The notes: generated from the letters alone by a model not told the origin. A DNA stretch of 64,000 nt from Pseudoalteromonas sp. Z1A8 (GCF_011378855.1 NZ_WTLB01000013.1:28671-92670), one strand, 5' to 3'. Shown: positions 54,997 to 63,403, counted from the first letter of the stretch. Program-made: numbers and translations.

Positions 54997-56401
54997 ATTG
55001 ATGCAAAAAAGACTTAAAACAAGTCTAACTGCCAGTGCGGTTTTAGTGGCTGCGTTTTTATCAGGATGTGCGAGTAAGATCGATACTGCTAGCGAGCAGA
55101 ATGTTGTTAGTGATTTTGTGACGAGCGCAAATATCGCGGGCAAACTTACAGGGGCAGACGAAACTAATTGGTGGAAAGGGCTTGATTCACGTCAGTTAGA
55201 CCAGTTAGTTGCCAATGCTTTGGCTAATAACCACGACTTGCAAACAAGCCAGTTAACGCTTAAGAGTGCATTAGCACGCTTAGGCGAGCAAAAAGCGCGA
55301 TACTTACCGCAAGGTGGTATTGAAATTGGCGCACAGCGCAGTGGCTTAGGTGATACAAACAGCCGTCAATCGAGTGCTAATTTAGCGCTTGATTGGCAGC
55401 TTGACTTATTTGGCCGAATTACAGCCTTGGTTGATGCCGCTAGTGCATCGGCCATGAGCCAAGCCGAACAAGTACGTTTATTGCAAATTGAAGTGGTATC
55501 GTCAGTTGTTAAAGGCTTTGTAAGCTATCAAGGTAATGTTGAAAAGCAGCACATTGTTACGCTTCAAATAGAAGCACTTGAGCAAAGCATTGACGTACTT
55601 CAAGCTCGTGTTGATGAAGGTGTTGCAAACGAACTTGATTTAAACAGAACGATGGCGCAATTAAGACAGCAGCAAGCATTAATTCCGGCTATTGAATATG
55701 CTAAATTTAGCGACTTATCGACTTTAGCCGTTTTAACCGGTCGTTTAGCGCAAAATATTGAATTAACAAATGAGCAGGTTATTTTAGAGCGAGAGTTTAG
55801 TGTTTCACTAAGTGAACCTAATAAAGCAATTGCATTAAGACCTGACATTAGCCGCGCACTTTATGACTTTAGCCAAGCAAACAGTTTAAGTGTCTCGGCA
55901 AGTAAAGCGCTATTGCCAGATATAAGCTTAAGTGGCTTTGCAGGCGTACTTAGCCTAGGTAGCAATGGCTTTAGTGATACACAGCAACAATGGCAAGTAG
56001 CGCCGCAGTTACAGTGGTCTATTTTAAGTTATCCTGCGCTTTTAGCGCAGCGTGACGCGCAACAGTTTTTAAGTGAAGCCGCATACAGCGATTATCAACA
56101 AGTAGTATTAACTGCACTAAGTGAAAGTGAACTTTCACTGCAATTGTTGGTCAATCAAGCACAGCAAAAGCGCTTTGCCGATGAACGTTATGACTTTGCT
56201 AATAAAGCATTTTTACAAGCCGAAGCAATGTATGAAGAAGGTCAAATTCCTTACCTTGAGTTGTTAGATGCGCGTCAGGATGTTTTAATAGCACAAGAAA
56301 ATGCTGTTGAATCAACAATTTCTTCATTGCTTTCCAAAGTAAATGCGTACCAGTCATTTAATGGGCAATGGAGCTATGCGTTAAACGACACTAATAAGTA
56401 G
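54989..56401 (+). CDS. RND efflux outer membrane channel lipoprotein (NodT/OprM type)
   Basis: The 470-residue protein has a lipobox (FLSGC) and two OEP repeats, with WWKGLDSRQLDQLVANAL and the ANLALDWQLDLFGRI segment, typical of OprM/NodT factors. It forms the TolC-like tunnel across the outer membrane for the pump. It overlaps the pump gene by 8 bp, so translation is coupled. Confidence 0.92.
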   Translation: MTKLMQKRLKTSLTASAVLVAAFLSGCASKIDTASEQNVVSDFVTSANIAGKLTGADETNWWKGLDSRQLDQLVANALANNHDLQTSQLTLKSALARLGEQKARYLPQGGIEIGAQRSGLGDTNSRQSSANLALDWQLDLFGRITALVDAASASAMSQAEQVRLLQIEVVSSVVKGFVSYQGNVEKQHIVTLQIEALEQSIDVLQARVDEGVANELDLNRTMAQLRQQQALIPAIEYAKFSDLSTLAVLTGRLAQNIELTNEQVILEREFSVSLSEPNKAIALRPDISRALYDFSQANSLSVSASKALLPDISLSGFAGVLSLGSNGFSDTQQQWQVAPQLQWSILSYPALLAQRDAQQFLSEAAYSDYQQVVLTALSESELSLQLLVNQAQQKRFADERYDFANKAFLQAEAMYEEGQIPYLELLDARQDVLIAQENAVESTISSLLSKVNAYQSFNGQWSYALNDTNK

Positions 56402-56411
56402 AGTTATATTG

Positions 56412-57440
56412 ATGCCAAATACTGAAAATTTACATGAATACATTATCCCGCAAACTATGCGCGCTATTGTACTGCCAGAACCAAATGAAGCAATTAACTT
56501 AGCCGATGCTGAGGTGCCTGTTCCAACCTGTGCAGATAACGACCTGCTTGTAAAAGTAGAGTACGTTGGTTTAAATCCAGTTGATGGTCAATTTGCTAAA
56601 ACAGGCTTTTGTAAGTGGCAGTATCCACACATTTTAGGCTTAGATGTCGTAGGTGTTGTGGTTAAAGCTAAAAAAGGTGTGTTTCCAAATGTTGGCGAGC
56701 GCGTTATGTGGCATGCCAACATTGGTGAGCAAGGCGCTTTGAGCGAATACACCAAAGTACCTAACTATGCAGTGTCGGTTGTACCAAATAACTTAAACCC
56801 AGCCATTGCAGCAACACTTCCATGCGCCGGTATGGCAGCACTTATTAGCTTAGATAAAATAGGCATTAGTGAAGGCGATACTATTTTTATTGAAGGCGGA
56901 GCTGGAGCGGTAGGGCAGTTTGCTATTCAATATGCAAAACAGCGCGGTGCAGATGTATTTACCACGGCATCAAAGCGTAACCATAAGTTGGTTAAGCAGC
57001 TAGGCGCCGATGTGGTTTTTGATTATAGCGATAAAAAGCTATGCGAAAAAATCCGCAGAGAACTTGGCCCGCAAGGCTTTGATGCGGTTATAGATACGAT
57101 TGGTGGTGAGTGTACTCAGCGTAATATTGAGTTAATGCGTTTTTGCGGACGTATTGCCTGCTTGAATCCGCTACCTTGTTTTGATCAAGACTTAATGTAT
57201 CACCGAGCGCCAAATATTAGCGTTGTGTCTATTGGCGGTGCATGGCTTGCTAATAGTTTATGTTCGCAGCAGCGTTTGAGTTTTATGGGTAATTTGTTAC
57301 TAGAAGGGGCTGTTAGTGGCGACATTAAACACCCAGAAATAACGCCCGTAGATTTTAGTGCTGAGTCAGTATCACAAGCGCTTAATAAACAACTTGCGGG
57401 TGGCTTTACCGGCAAGCAAGTTGTTAAAGTTGCCAAGTGA
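56412..57440 (+). CDS. MDR-family zinc-type alcohol dehydrogenase / quinone oxidoreductase
   Basis: The protein (342 residues from the ATG at 56412) has a GroES-like start (LVKVEYVGLNPVDGQFAKTG), the nucleotide-binding motif GGAGAVGQFAIQYAKQRGADV and QLGADVVFDYSD. It lacks the structural-zinc cysteine cluster, so it belongs with the quinone reductase branch and probably uses NADPH. It is 10 bp after the efflux channel gene and likely the last gene of that operon, perhaps detoxifying the same compounds. Confidence 0.82.
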   Translation: MPNTENLHEYIIPQTMRAIVLPEPNEAINLADAEVPVPTCADNDLLVKVEYVGLNPVDGQFAKTGFCKWQYPHILGLDVVGVVVKAKKGVFPNVGERVMWHANIGEQGALSEYTKVPNYAVSVVPNNLNPAIAATLPCAGMAALISLDKIGISEGDTIFIEGGAGAVGQFAIQYAKQRGADVFTTASKRNHKLVKQLGADVVFDYSDKKLCEKIRRELGPQGFDAVIDTIGGECTQRNIELMRFCGRIACLNPLPCFDQDLMYHRAPNISVVSIGGAWLANSLCSQQRLSFMGNLLLEGAVSGDIKHPEITPVDFSAESVSQALNKQLAGGFTGKQVVKVAK

Positions 57441-57777
57441 AGCGCTTATACAATTTGATTTAAGCTTAGGTGATTTTAGCTAGTTTTAGCTAAATTAATT
57501 ACTTATGTAGCCTCTATAAATTAAATAAAAACGCAGCCTATTTTTGCTGCGTTTTTTTATGCCTATCAAAAAATAGATACAGCGCTAGAGATTTTGCGGT
57601 TTTATTCATCATTTTAGTCAAAATACTTTTTTTCAGCGTACAACTGTAAGCCTTTGTGTTTCAACAGTTTACGTTCAGGTAAAGAAAATAAATTGAAAAA
57701 ACTGTTAATTAATTGAATAGAGCAATTGATCTAAACGATTTTTTATGACGTAATGTAGGCATTATTTAGCTGGTCGG
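57441..57777. other. 337-bp intergenic region before fadE
   Basis: It contains the terminator of the efflux operon (57527-57556) and AT-rich promoter sequence for fadE; the FadR-like operator straddles its right end. No gene is visible. Confidence 0.6.
57527..57556 (+). terminator. Intrinsic terminator of the efflux operon
   Basis: AAAAACGCAGC pairs with GCTGCGTTTTT around an 8-nt loop, followed by more T; a classical terminator. Confidence 0.9.
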
Positions 57778-57784
57778 ATGAGTT
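57768..57784 (+). promoter_or_regulatory. FadR-like operator overlapping the fadE start
   Basis: AGCTGGTCGGATGAGTT matches the gammaproteobacterial FadR pattern (AACTGGTC-N-GACCAGTT) at 13 of 16 fixed positions. The start codon lies inside it, so bound FadR would block transcription or early elongation until long-chain acyl-CoA is present. Confidence 0.55.
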
Positions 57785-60045
57785 CAATCATGAGTTTACG
57801 TACAAAACTAAAAAAAGTATTACCAAGTATTTCTATCACAGAACAAGAAGCGCTAGACGCGGGTGATGTATGGCTTGAAGGTTCTATCTACCAAGGTAAG
57901 CCTGATTTCAGTGCACTTCGCGACGTACCTGCTGCTATATTAAGCGCAGACGAGCAAGCATTCTTAGACGGTCCAGTAAAAGAGTTACTGGGCATGATTG
58001 ACGATTCAGTGATTCAAAACGGCATTCATTTACCAAATGACATCTTAGAATTTTTGAAAAAAGAGCGTTTTTTCTCGCTTATCATTCCTAAGTCGTTTGG
58101 TGGTTTAGAGTTTAGCCCTTATGCAAACTCTACCATTGTTGGCACAATTGCGACTAAAAGCTCAGCGGTAGCGGTAACCGTAATGGTTCCTAACTCGTTA
58201 GGCCCAGGTGAGTTATTACTTCACTTTGGTACGCAAGAGCAACAAGCACATTACTTACCACGCCTAGCAAATGGTACAGACATTCCATGTTTTGCATTAA
58301 CAAGCCCAGAAGCAGGTTCTGATGCTGGTGGCATTCCAGACATTGGTACAGTTACTAAAGGCATGTATAAAGGCGAAGAAGTACTTGGCCTTGAAATCAC
58401 ATGGGACAAGCGCTACATAACGCTTGCACCTATTGCTACCGTACTTGGTTTAGCTTTTAAAGTAATGGACCCTGATGGTTTATTAGGTGGTAAAGAAAGC
58501 TTAGGTATTACCTGTGCACTTATTCCTAAAGAGCACCCAGGTGTAGAGCTTGGTAATCGCCACGACCCAATGGGTATTCGTTTTTACAACGGTACTACAC
58601 GTGGTAACAAAGTATTCGTACCAATGGATTTTGTTATTGGTGGACAGAAAAACATCGGCCGTGGTTGGCAAATGCTGGTTAGCTGTTTAGGTGCTGGCCG
58701 TGGTATTTCATTACCTGCGCTAGGTGTTAGTACAGCACAAGTTGCATTTAAATCAGCATCTGAATACGCAGCAGTGCGTGAACAGTTTGGTTTAGCCATT
58801 GGCCAGTTTGAAGGTATTCAAGAAAAACTAGCCGACATTGCAGGTAAAACATACCTACAAGAAGCAATGCGCGTACTTACAACTGAAGGTTTAGGCATGG
58901 GCTTAAAACCATCAGTAGTAACTGCAATCGCTAAATACCACATGACAGAGCTTGGTCGCGACGTGCTTGATTCAGCAATGGATATTCAAGCGGGTAAAGC
59001 GATTCAAAACGGTCCACAAAATACATTAGCAAGTGGTTATGTTGCTCAGCCGATTGCCATTACGGTAGAAGGCGCGAATATTCTTACACGTAACCTAATG
59101 ATCTTTGGTCAAGGTGTTATGCGTTGTCACCCATATTTACAATCTATGGTTGAGTCAATTCACAGCGAAGACAAAGGCGCAGATAAAGAATTTAACGGTA
59201 TTTTACGTAAAACAATTGGCTACAGCACAGCAAACAGCTTACGTGCTTTCCGCTTAGGTGTTTTACCATTTACAGCAAGTGCTAATTCTGAATTACCAGA
59301 AGTACGCGACTACGAAAAAGCAGTACATAAATTATCTGCAAAACTTGCAGTGTACGCAGACTTTTCGTTACTTGTACTTGGCGGTAAGTTAAAACAAGCA
59401 GAAATGCTATCGGCACGTTTAGGCGATGTAATGAGCTTCTTATATGCAGCTATGGCATCAATTAAATACTACGAGCAAAAAGTATCAAGTAGTGACCGTG
59501 AGCAAGCAGCACCTTATTTCCATTACGCGACTCGTTTTGCACTACAAAGTGCTGAAGAAGCATTGCATAAGTTTTTAGATAACTTCCCTGCAAGTGGTAC
59601 ACGTAAGTTTATTCGTTTTATTACAATGAACTACTCAACTAAAATGCCAAAAATTAGCGATGATCTAATCCGCGAACTAGCTAAGCAAGCTCAGCTAGAT
59701 ACCGCATTTAAAGCGCAAATTACGCATTTAGTTAAACCAGTAGTAGGCGATGGTCATCATATTAATGAGCAAGCTTACAAAGCTAAAATGGCATCACTTG
59801 GCGAGCTGGCTAAAGTTAAAAAAGCATTACGTGCTAAAGTAATTAAACCAGGTATGCGTTTTAGCATTACGCTTGATAACGCACTAGCGGCAAACGTAAT
59901 CACGCAAGCTGAACACGTTCAGTTAATTGATTACAATATTAAACGTGAAAAAGCGATTCGTGTAGATGAGTTCGATTTTGATATGAACCTACTAGACGAT
60001 AACGCACAGCCGATTAATCCGCTTAAAAGCGTAGTTAATCAGTAA
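57778..60045 (+). CDS. fadE: Acyl-CoA dehydrogenase FadE
   Basis: The 755-residue protein has an acyl-CoA dehydrogenase core (about 80-475: FALTSPEAGSDAGGIPD, AVREQFGLAIGQFEGIQEKLA) and the long FadE-specific C-terminal domain (DUF1974-like, about 480-755). It carries out the first oxidation of fatty acid beta-oxidation. It is shorter than E. coli FadE (814), lacking the N-terminal membrane segments. The start is ATG 57778 with a second Met at 57790; neither has a strong ribosome site. Confidence 0.93.
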   Translation: MSSIMSLRTKLKKVLPSISITEQEALDAGDVWLEGSIYQGKPDFSALRDVPAAILSADEQAFLDGPVKELLGMIDDSVIQNGIHLPNDILEFLKKERFFSLIIPKSFGGLEFSPYANSTIVGTIATKSSAVAVTVMVPNSLGPGELLLHFGTQEQQAHYLPRLANGTDIPCFALTSPEAGSDAGGIPDIGTVTKGMYKGEEVLGLEITWDKRYITLAPIATVLGLAFKVMDPDGLLGGKESLGITCALIPKEHPGVELGNRHDPMGIRFYNGTTRGNKVFVPMDFVIGGQKNIGRGWQMLVSCLGAGRGISLPALGVSTAQVAFKSASEYAAVREQFGLAIGQFEGIQEKLADIAGKTYLQEAMRVLTTEGLGMGLKPSVVTAIAKYHMTELGRDVLDSAMDIQAGKAIQNGPQNTLASGYVAQPIAITVEGANILTRNLMIFGQGVMRCHPYLQSMVESIHSEDKGADKEFNGILRKTIGYSTANSLRAFRLGVLPFTASANSELPEVRDYEKAVHKLSAKLAVYADFSLLVLGGKLKQAEMLSARLGDVMSFLYAAMASIKYYEQKVSSSDREQAAPYFHYATRFALQSAEEALHKFLDNFPASGTRKFIRFITMNYSTKMPKISDDLIRELAKQAQLDTAFKAQITHLVKPVVGDGHHINEQAYKAKMASLGELAKVKKALRAKVIKPGMRFSITLDNALAANVITQAEHVQLIDYNIKREKAIRVDEFDFDMNLLDDNAQPINPLKSVVNQ

Positions 60046-60071
60046 GTTAAAGTAATAAAATTCAATGATGC

Positions 60072-60096
60072 AAAGCGCCCGCAGTATCGGCGCTTT
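60072..60096 (+). terminator. First terminator after fadE
   Basis: AAAGCGCC pairs with GGCGCTTT around a 9-nt loop and is followed by T-rich sequence. Confidence 0.75.
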
Positions 60097-60122
60097 TATT
60101 TTTGAGTAAAAAATTAGTGTGG

Positions 60123-60157
60123 AGCCCCGCTTGTGTAAAAACAAGCGGGGCTTTTTT
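60123..60157 (+). terminator. Second, strong terminator after fadE
   Basis: A 12-bp GC-rich stem (AGCCCCGCTTGT and complement) with a 6-nt loop is followed by a run of T. It isolates fadE from the integron. Confidence 0.92.
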
Positions 60158-60235
60158 GTGTTTTTTTAAAGTCGAAATTGATAGCTGTATTGATTCGTAA
60201 ACGAGTATGTATGCCTAGAGGATTAAAAAGGGACG

Positions 60236-60294
60236 TTTATAATCTTGAAAAAGGGCTAATAACCCCGTTGGCACCTTGTTGTAGTACATGGGTA
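60236..60294 (-). pseudogene. Second copy of the integrase 3' end (remnant)
   Basis: This 59-bp segment matches the 3' end of the integrase (60414-60472) with only 4 differences. On the minus strand both encode THVLQQGANGVISPFSRL and a stop, and all differences are at silent positions. The rest of this copy is missing. It is therefore a remnant of a second integrase allele left by recombination or replacement, rather than a random repeat. Confidence 0.75.
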
Positions 60295-60414
60295 GGATAC
60301 CCGCTGAATTAAAACGTTAAACATTTTAGCGTTCTAAATAACTCATTAACTGCGTTAAAAACTTCTCATATAGATAAACTATATAACCCAATTTTTGTTT
60401 TGTTACTGAGCTAT

Positions 60415-61383
60415 TTATAATCTTGAAAAAGGACTAATAACACCATTAGCACCTTGTTGTAGTACATGGGTATATATTTGTGTAGTACGCACATCACTAT
60501 GGCCTAGTTGTGTTTGTACTGTGCGTATATCAGCGCCGCTTTGCAGCAAATGCGTAGCGAAAGAGTGACGCAAAGTATGTGGCGTAACGTGTTTGTTAAT
60601 TTCAGCTTTTATTGAAGACAGTTTAACTGCCTTTCTTACCCCTGAATGATCTAAGTGGTGACGTCTTATTTCTCCTGTTTCAGGGTCCGTACTTAATTTA
60701 TGTGATGGGAACAAAAACTGCCATTGTAAAGACTTATTAGCGCTTGGGTATTTTTTACTAAGTCGATGAGGCATCCATACACCGGCGTACGCATCATTTT
60801 TTAAATCTAACTGTAAATATTCATCAACTTGAATTATTTGATTTCTTAGCATTGGTATTAATTCTTCAGCAAGTGTCACAATACGATTTTTATTACCCTT
60901 ACCGTTCCAAATGCGTATGTTTTTATAGTCGAAGTCAATATCTTGAACTCTTATTTTTACTGCTTCCATCAGCCGTAAACCACTTCCATATAGCAGGCTT
61001 GCTATCAAATAATGTCGTTTATTTATATTTCTAAAAAATAGCGATACCTCAGTTTGTGTAAGTACGACAGGAAGTTTCTGTTAGCGGTTACTTTTAACGA
61101 AATTTAAATCTAATGAGAGCTCATTCTTAATAATATGTTTATATAAAAAAGCAAGCGCATTTAAAGCGCTTGCTTGTGTTCTCGCTGCCACTTTTTTAGT
61201 GACTGTTAAGTGATTTAAAAATATTTCTACTTCATTATTGCCCATACTGGTAGGGTGCCGCTTATTATGAAAATGGATATAGGCAGTAATCCAAAATACA
61301 TAAGTTTCGATAGATTTTTTAGCATAGTGATGGCTATACATATAGTTGATAATACTATTAAGAAAAGGGGATTTAGTTTTCAT
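60415..61383 (-). pseudogene. intI: Integron integrase (IntI-type), interrupted by an in-frame TAA
   Basis: Reading the minus strand from the ATG at 61383 gives 322 codons in one frame, the normal IntI length, with a TAA as codon 101 (61081-61083) between the N-terminal binding domain and the catalytic domain. All catalytic residues follow: Arg137 (YGSGLRLME), His269 and Arg272 (HTLRHSF), His295 (LGHSD), Tyr304 (TTQIYTH). The integron-specific extra segment (KKYPSANKSLQWQFLFPS, DPETGEIRRHHL) is present, so this is an integron integrase and not another tyrosine recombinase. A single C-to-T change of a Gln codon could explain the stop. Unless read through, cassette movement is lost. Confidence 0.92.
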
Positions 61384-61399
61384 TTTAAATCTCAATTAA

Positions 61400-61415
61400 C
61401 TGTATTTATATACAG
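61400..61415 (-). promoter_or_regulatory. LexA box in the integrase promoter
   Basis: CTGTATTTATATACAG is a perfect CTGT-N8-ACAG SOS box, 17 bp upstream of the integrase ATG. It overlaps a likely -10 (TACTGT, minus strand, 61417-61412), with -35 TTGACT at 61441-61436 and an 18-bp spacer. This matches the known SOS control of integron integrases. Confidence 0.85.
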
Positions 61416-61608
61416 TATTGACGTTTTTCCTCCTAAGTCAAGAAATGAGGACATTTTCCTCTTTTCTGCATTTTAATAAAAGAACAGCCTGACTTAAAGT
61501 TTAAAGCTGGCAATGTGTTACAGTATTTGTTATTAATATTAAAAATAATTAAGAGGACATACATTGCTCATAAAAAGAGGAAAGTGTCCTCTGATAAAGC
61601 TGTTAGGC
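61416..61608 (+). other. attI-type recombination site region
   Basis: Between the divergent integrase promoter and the first cassette, the crossover triplet sits in GTTAGGC (61602-61608), the 7-bp core expected at an attI/first-cassette junction. Upstream are repeated blocks: a 20-bp sequence at 61447-61466 recurs inverted at 61572-61591 with two mismatches, and GAGGACA occurs again at 61553-61559. These may be integrase binding repeats. The cassette promoter, Pc, was not located. Confidence 0.65.
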
Positions 61609-61614
61609 ATATCT

Positions 61615-62013
61615 ATGAAATGGATCATTCTGCTAATCAATATTTTGTTTTTGACATCTTGTTCGTCTGGAAACACCTTGCCAAAACAAGCTATTCCTAC
61701 ATTAATAAAAGTAGAGCAGACATTCCCTAAAAAAGAAATCCGCCTGATAAAAGATCCTGAACAAATAGCACAGATAATCGGTTTTGTTAATCAATATACT
61801 GATAACTGGACTGTTCCTTGGTATGGTCCACCAGTAGGTCAGATATACTTTAATTTTTATAGCGATAATGAGTATGTTGGTAATTTTTATGTAGGTCCTC
61901 ACTTTTTCGGACGGGACTACGGTGATTTTTGGTCACAAAACGCTAATAAAAGTGATATTAGTAAACTTGGCAAACTGTCAGAGATTGACTTGTTAACGCT
62001 AATAGCACCATGA
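61615..62013 (+). CDS. Integron cassette 1: putative lipoprotein
   Basis: The 132-residue protein starts at the ATG 7 bp after the attI core; the longer frame from 61564 would run through attI and is rejected. A lipobox (FLTSC, Cys17) follows a hydrophobic signal. The mature part has a compact beta-rich look with aromatic residues (NWTVPWYGPP, YFNFYSDNEYVGNFYVGP). No family recognised. As first cassette it is nearest to any integron promoter. Confidence 0.7.
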   Translation: MKWIILLINILFLTSCSSGNTLPKQAIPTLIKVEQTFPKKEIRLIKDPEQIAQIIGFVNQYTDNWTVPWYGPPVGQIYFNFYSDNEYVGNFYVGPHFFGRDYGDFWSQNANKSDISKLGKLSEIDLLTLIAP

Positions 62014-62018
62014 AAAAA

Positions 62019-62118
62019 TGCCTAACAAGTTGCTCAAACGGACAAATAACAGTCGGCTAGCACTCGTGCCTCGCACATTATAGCCAACCGTAATTTGCCC
62101 CTTAGCAAAACGTTAGAA
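62019..62118 (+). other. attC site of cassette 1
   Basis: The 100-bp site starts with GCCTAAC (R-type core) and ends with GTTAGAA (core with crossover). Inside are the imperfectly paired blocks AACAAGTTGCTCAAACGG ... CCTTAGCAAAACG and CAGTCGGCTA ... TAGCCAACCG, which fold into the hairpin recognised by the integrase. Confidence 0.9.
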
Positions 62119-62172
62119 ATTTAGTTCAACCATCGCATATTTTGCCAGCAGATAGGAAGTAAGTAGGAAAAC

Positions 62173-63291
62173 ATGAAAATAGGACGAAATGAAAAGTGTT
62201 GGTGTAATTCTGATAAGAAGTTTAAGCATTGTCATTATGGCCGTGAAAATGAAGAGCCTATTAGTAAGGGCGAAGCAATTGGGCATACAAAGAAAAACTC
62301 ATCAAGAAAGTTATGCTACGTTTCATCTGATTTAAAACATGAATGTAGTATAAAAATTATAAACGCTCATACCATATCGAAAAGTGGTAGCTTGAAAGAG
62401 ATTGCAGATGAAAGTAACCATGTATTAGGCTTAAAAATAAATTTACCAAATATAATGAAAAATAAAGGTAAATTAATTCCAGAGAAAATTGGAATTAATC
62501 AAGCTTCAACATTCAAAGGGTTTTGCTCTACCCATGATAAGACGCTTTTTGCTTGTATTGAAGACAGGGAGTTTATTGGAGATGAAGAACAATGTTTAGC
62601 TTTGATGTACCGCTCAGTTGCAAAAGAGCTTTATGCTAAAGAGGGCATGCTTAATACATCTGAGTTTATTAAAGGTGGCGATAAAGGTAGGCAACCATTT
62701 GAGCAAATGTTCCTCCAGAAGTTTGCAGCTGTTCAACAGTTGGGTATTAATGCTGCTATCAAGGAGCTTTCAGAGCTAAAGCAACAACTTGATGAGCAAC
62801 TCCTTGGTAAAACAGTGGGTAATTTAACTCATCTAATTATGGAATCGTCAGAACCTATGCCTGTTGCTGTTTCATCAATTGTTGCACCAATAAGCGATTT
62901 TTCTGGCAATAGGATTCAGGATTTGGGAGACCTAAGTGTTGATGCTCAGCAACTGATTTTCAATTCATTCTCTAGTGACGGCAAAGGATATGTAGTTTTC
63001 AGTTGGGCAAAAGAATCACAAAAGGTATTAGGTTTCATTAATTCACTATTAGCTATAAATGAAAGTAAGATTTTTAGTGCACTCATTAGGTTCTTTTTCG
63101 GGTTAGCAGAAAATACTTTTACTTCACCTTTATGGTGGGATACGTTAACGAGCGAACAAAAAGATAAAATACAAAAACTTATCATGTCAGGAGTTAACCC
63201 AATGGAATTCGAGCCCAACAGTTTGTTAGTTGATGATGGTATTGAATTCTCGGGATGGGAAATTGCTAGACTTGAGAAAATAAATTTCTAA
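62173..63291 (+). CDS. Integron cassette 2: SEC-C motif protein
   Basis: The 372-residue protein opens with a SEC-C zinc-binding motif (MKIGRNEKCWCNSDKKFKHC), as found at the C-terminus of SecA and at the ends of many unrelated proteins. The middle contains CSTHDKTLFACIED and helical stretches (about 140-215); the C-terminal part shows no known fold to me. No membrane segment. AGGAAGTAAGTAGGAAAAC before the ATG holds a ribosome site. The stop lies in the start of attC2. Function unknown; SEC-C cassette proteins have been seen in other integrons, so this is a recognisable but unexplained class. Confidence 0.72.
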   Translation: MKIGRNEKCWCNSDKKFKHCHYGRENEEPISKGEAIGHTKKNSSRKLCYVSSDLKHECSIKIINAHTISKSGSLKEIADESNHVLGLKINLPNIMKNKGKLIPEKIGINQASTFKGFCSTHDKTLFACIEDREFIGDEEQCLALMYRSVAKELYAKEGMLNTSEFIKGGDKGRQPFEQMFLQKFAAVQQLGINAAIKELSELKQQLDEQLLGKTVGNLTHLIMESSEPMPVAVSSIVAPISDFSGNRIQDLGDLSVDAQQLIFNSFSSDGKGYVVFSWAKESQKVLGFINSLLAINESKIFSALIRFFFGLAENTFTSPLWWDTLTSEQKDKIQKLIMSGVNPMEFEPNSLLVDDGIEFSGWEIARLEKINF

Positions 63292-63385
63292 CAAGTTGCT
63301 TAAACGGACAAAAAACAGTTGGCTTTTGCTCGTTCCTCGCTAATTCTAGCCAACTATTTTATTGCCGCTTAGCAAAGCGTTAGCT
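63286..63385 (+). other. attC site of cassette 2
   Basis: The 100-bp site begins TTCTAAC, overlapping the stop codon of cassette 2, and ends GTTAGCT. It is clearly homologous to attC1 (shared AACAAGTTGCT-AAACGGACAAA and CTTAGCAAA-CGTTAG), with inner arms CAGTTGGC / GCCAACT. Confidence 0.9.
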
Positions 63386-63403
63386 TTTCAACGGTGAATC
63401 TTA

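Larger units (their letters stand above)
60046..60414. other. 369-bp region between fadE and the integron integrase
   Basis: It holds two terminators for fadE (60072-60096, 60123-60157), a 59-bp second copy of the integrase 3' end (60236-60294), and between that copy and the integrase about 120 bp of AT-rich sequence with a small inverted repeat (60313-60333). No gene is visible in that last part. Confidence 0.65.

Noticed and set aside
60295..60413. A degenerate attC site or cassette between the integrase copies
   Set aside because: A small inverted repeat and GTT-like cores are present, but no pair of core sites with matching inner arms could be found.
61009..61083. Frameshift between two integrase pieces
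   Set aside because: The two parts are in the same frame, 24 codons apart, and the sequence between them reads as normal integrase after one TAA. It is a nonsense codon, not a frameshift.
61564..61614. Upstream start for the first cassette gene
   Set aside because: It would begin inside attI and lose the lipoprotein signal; the ATG after the core site fits the cassette boundary.
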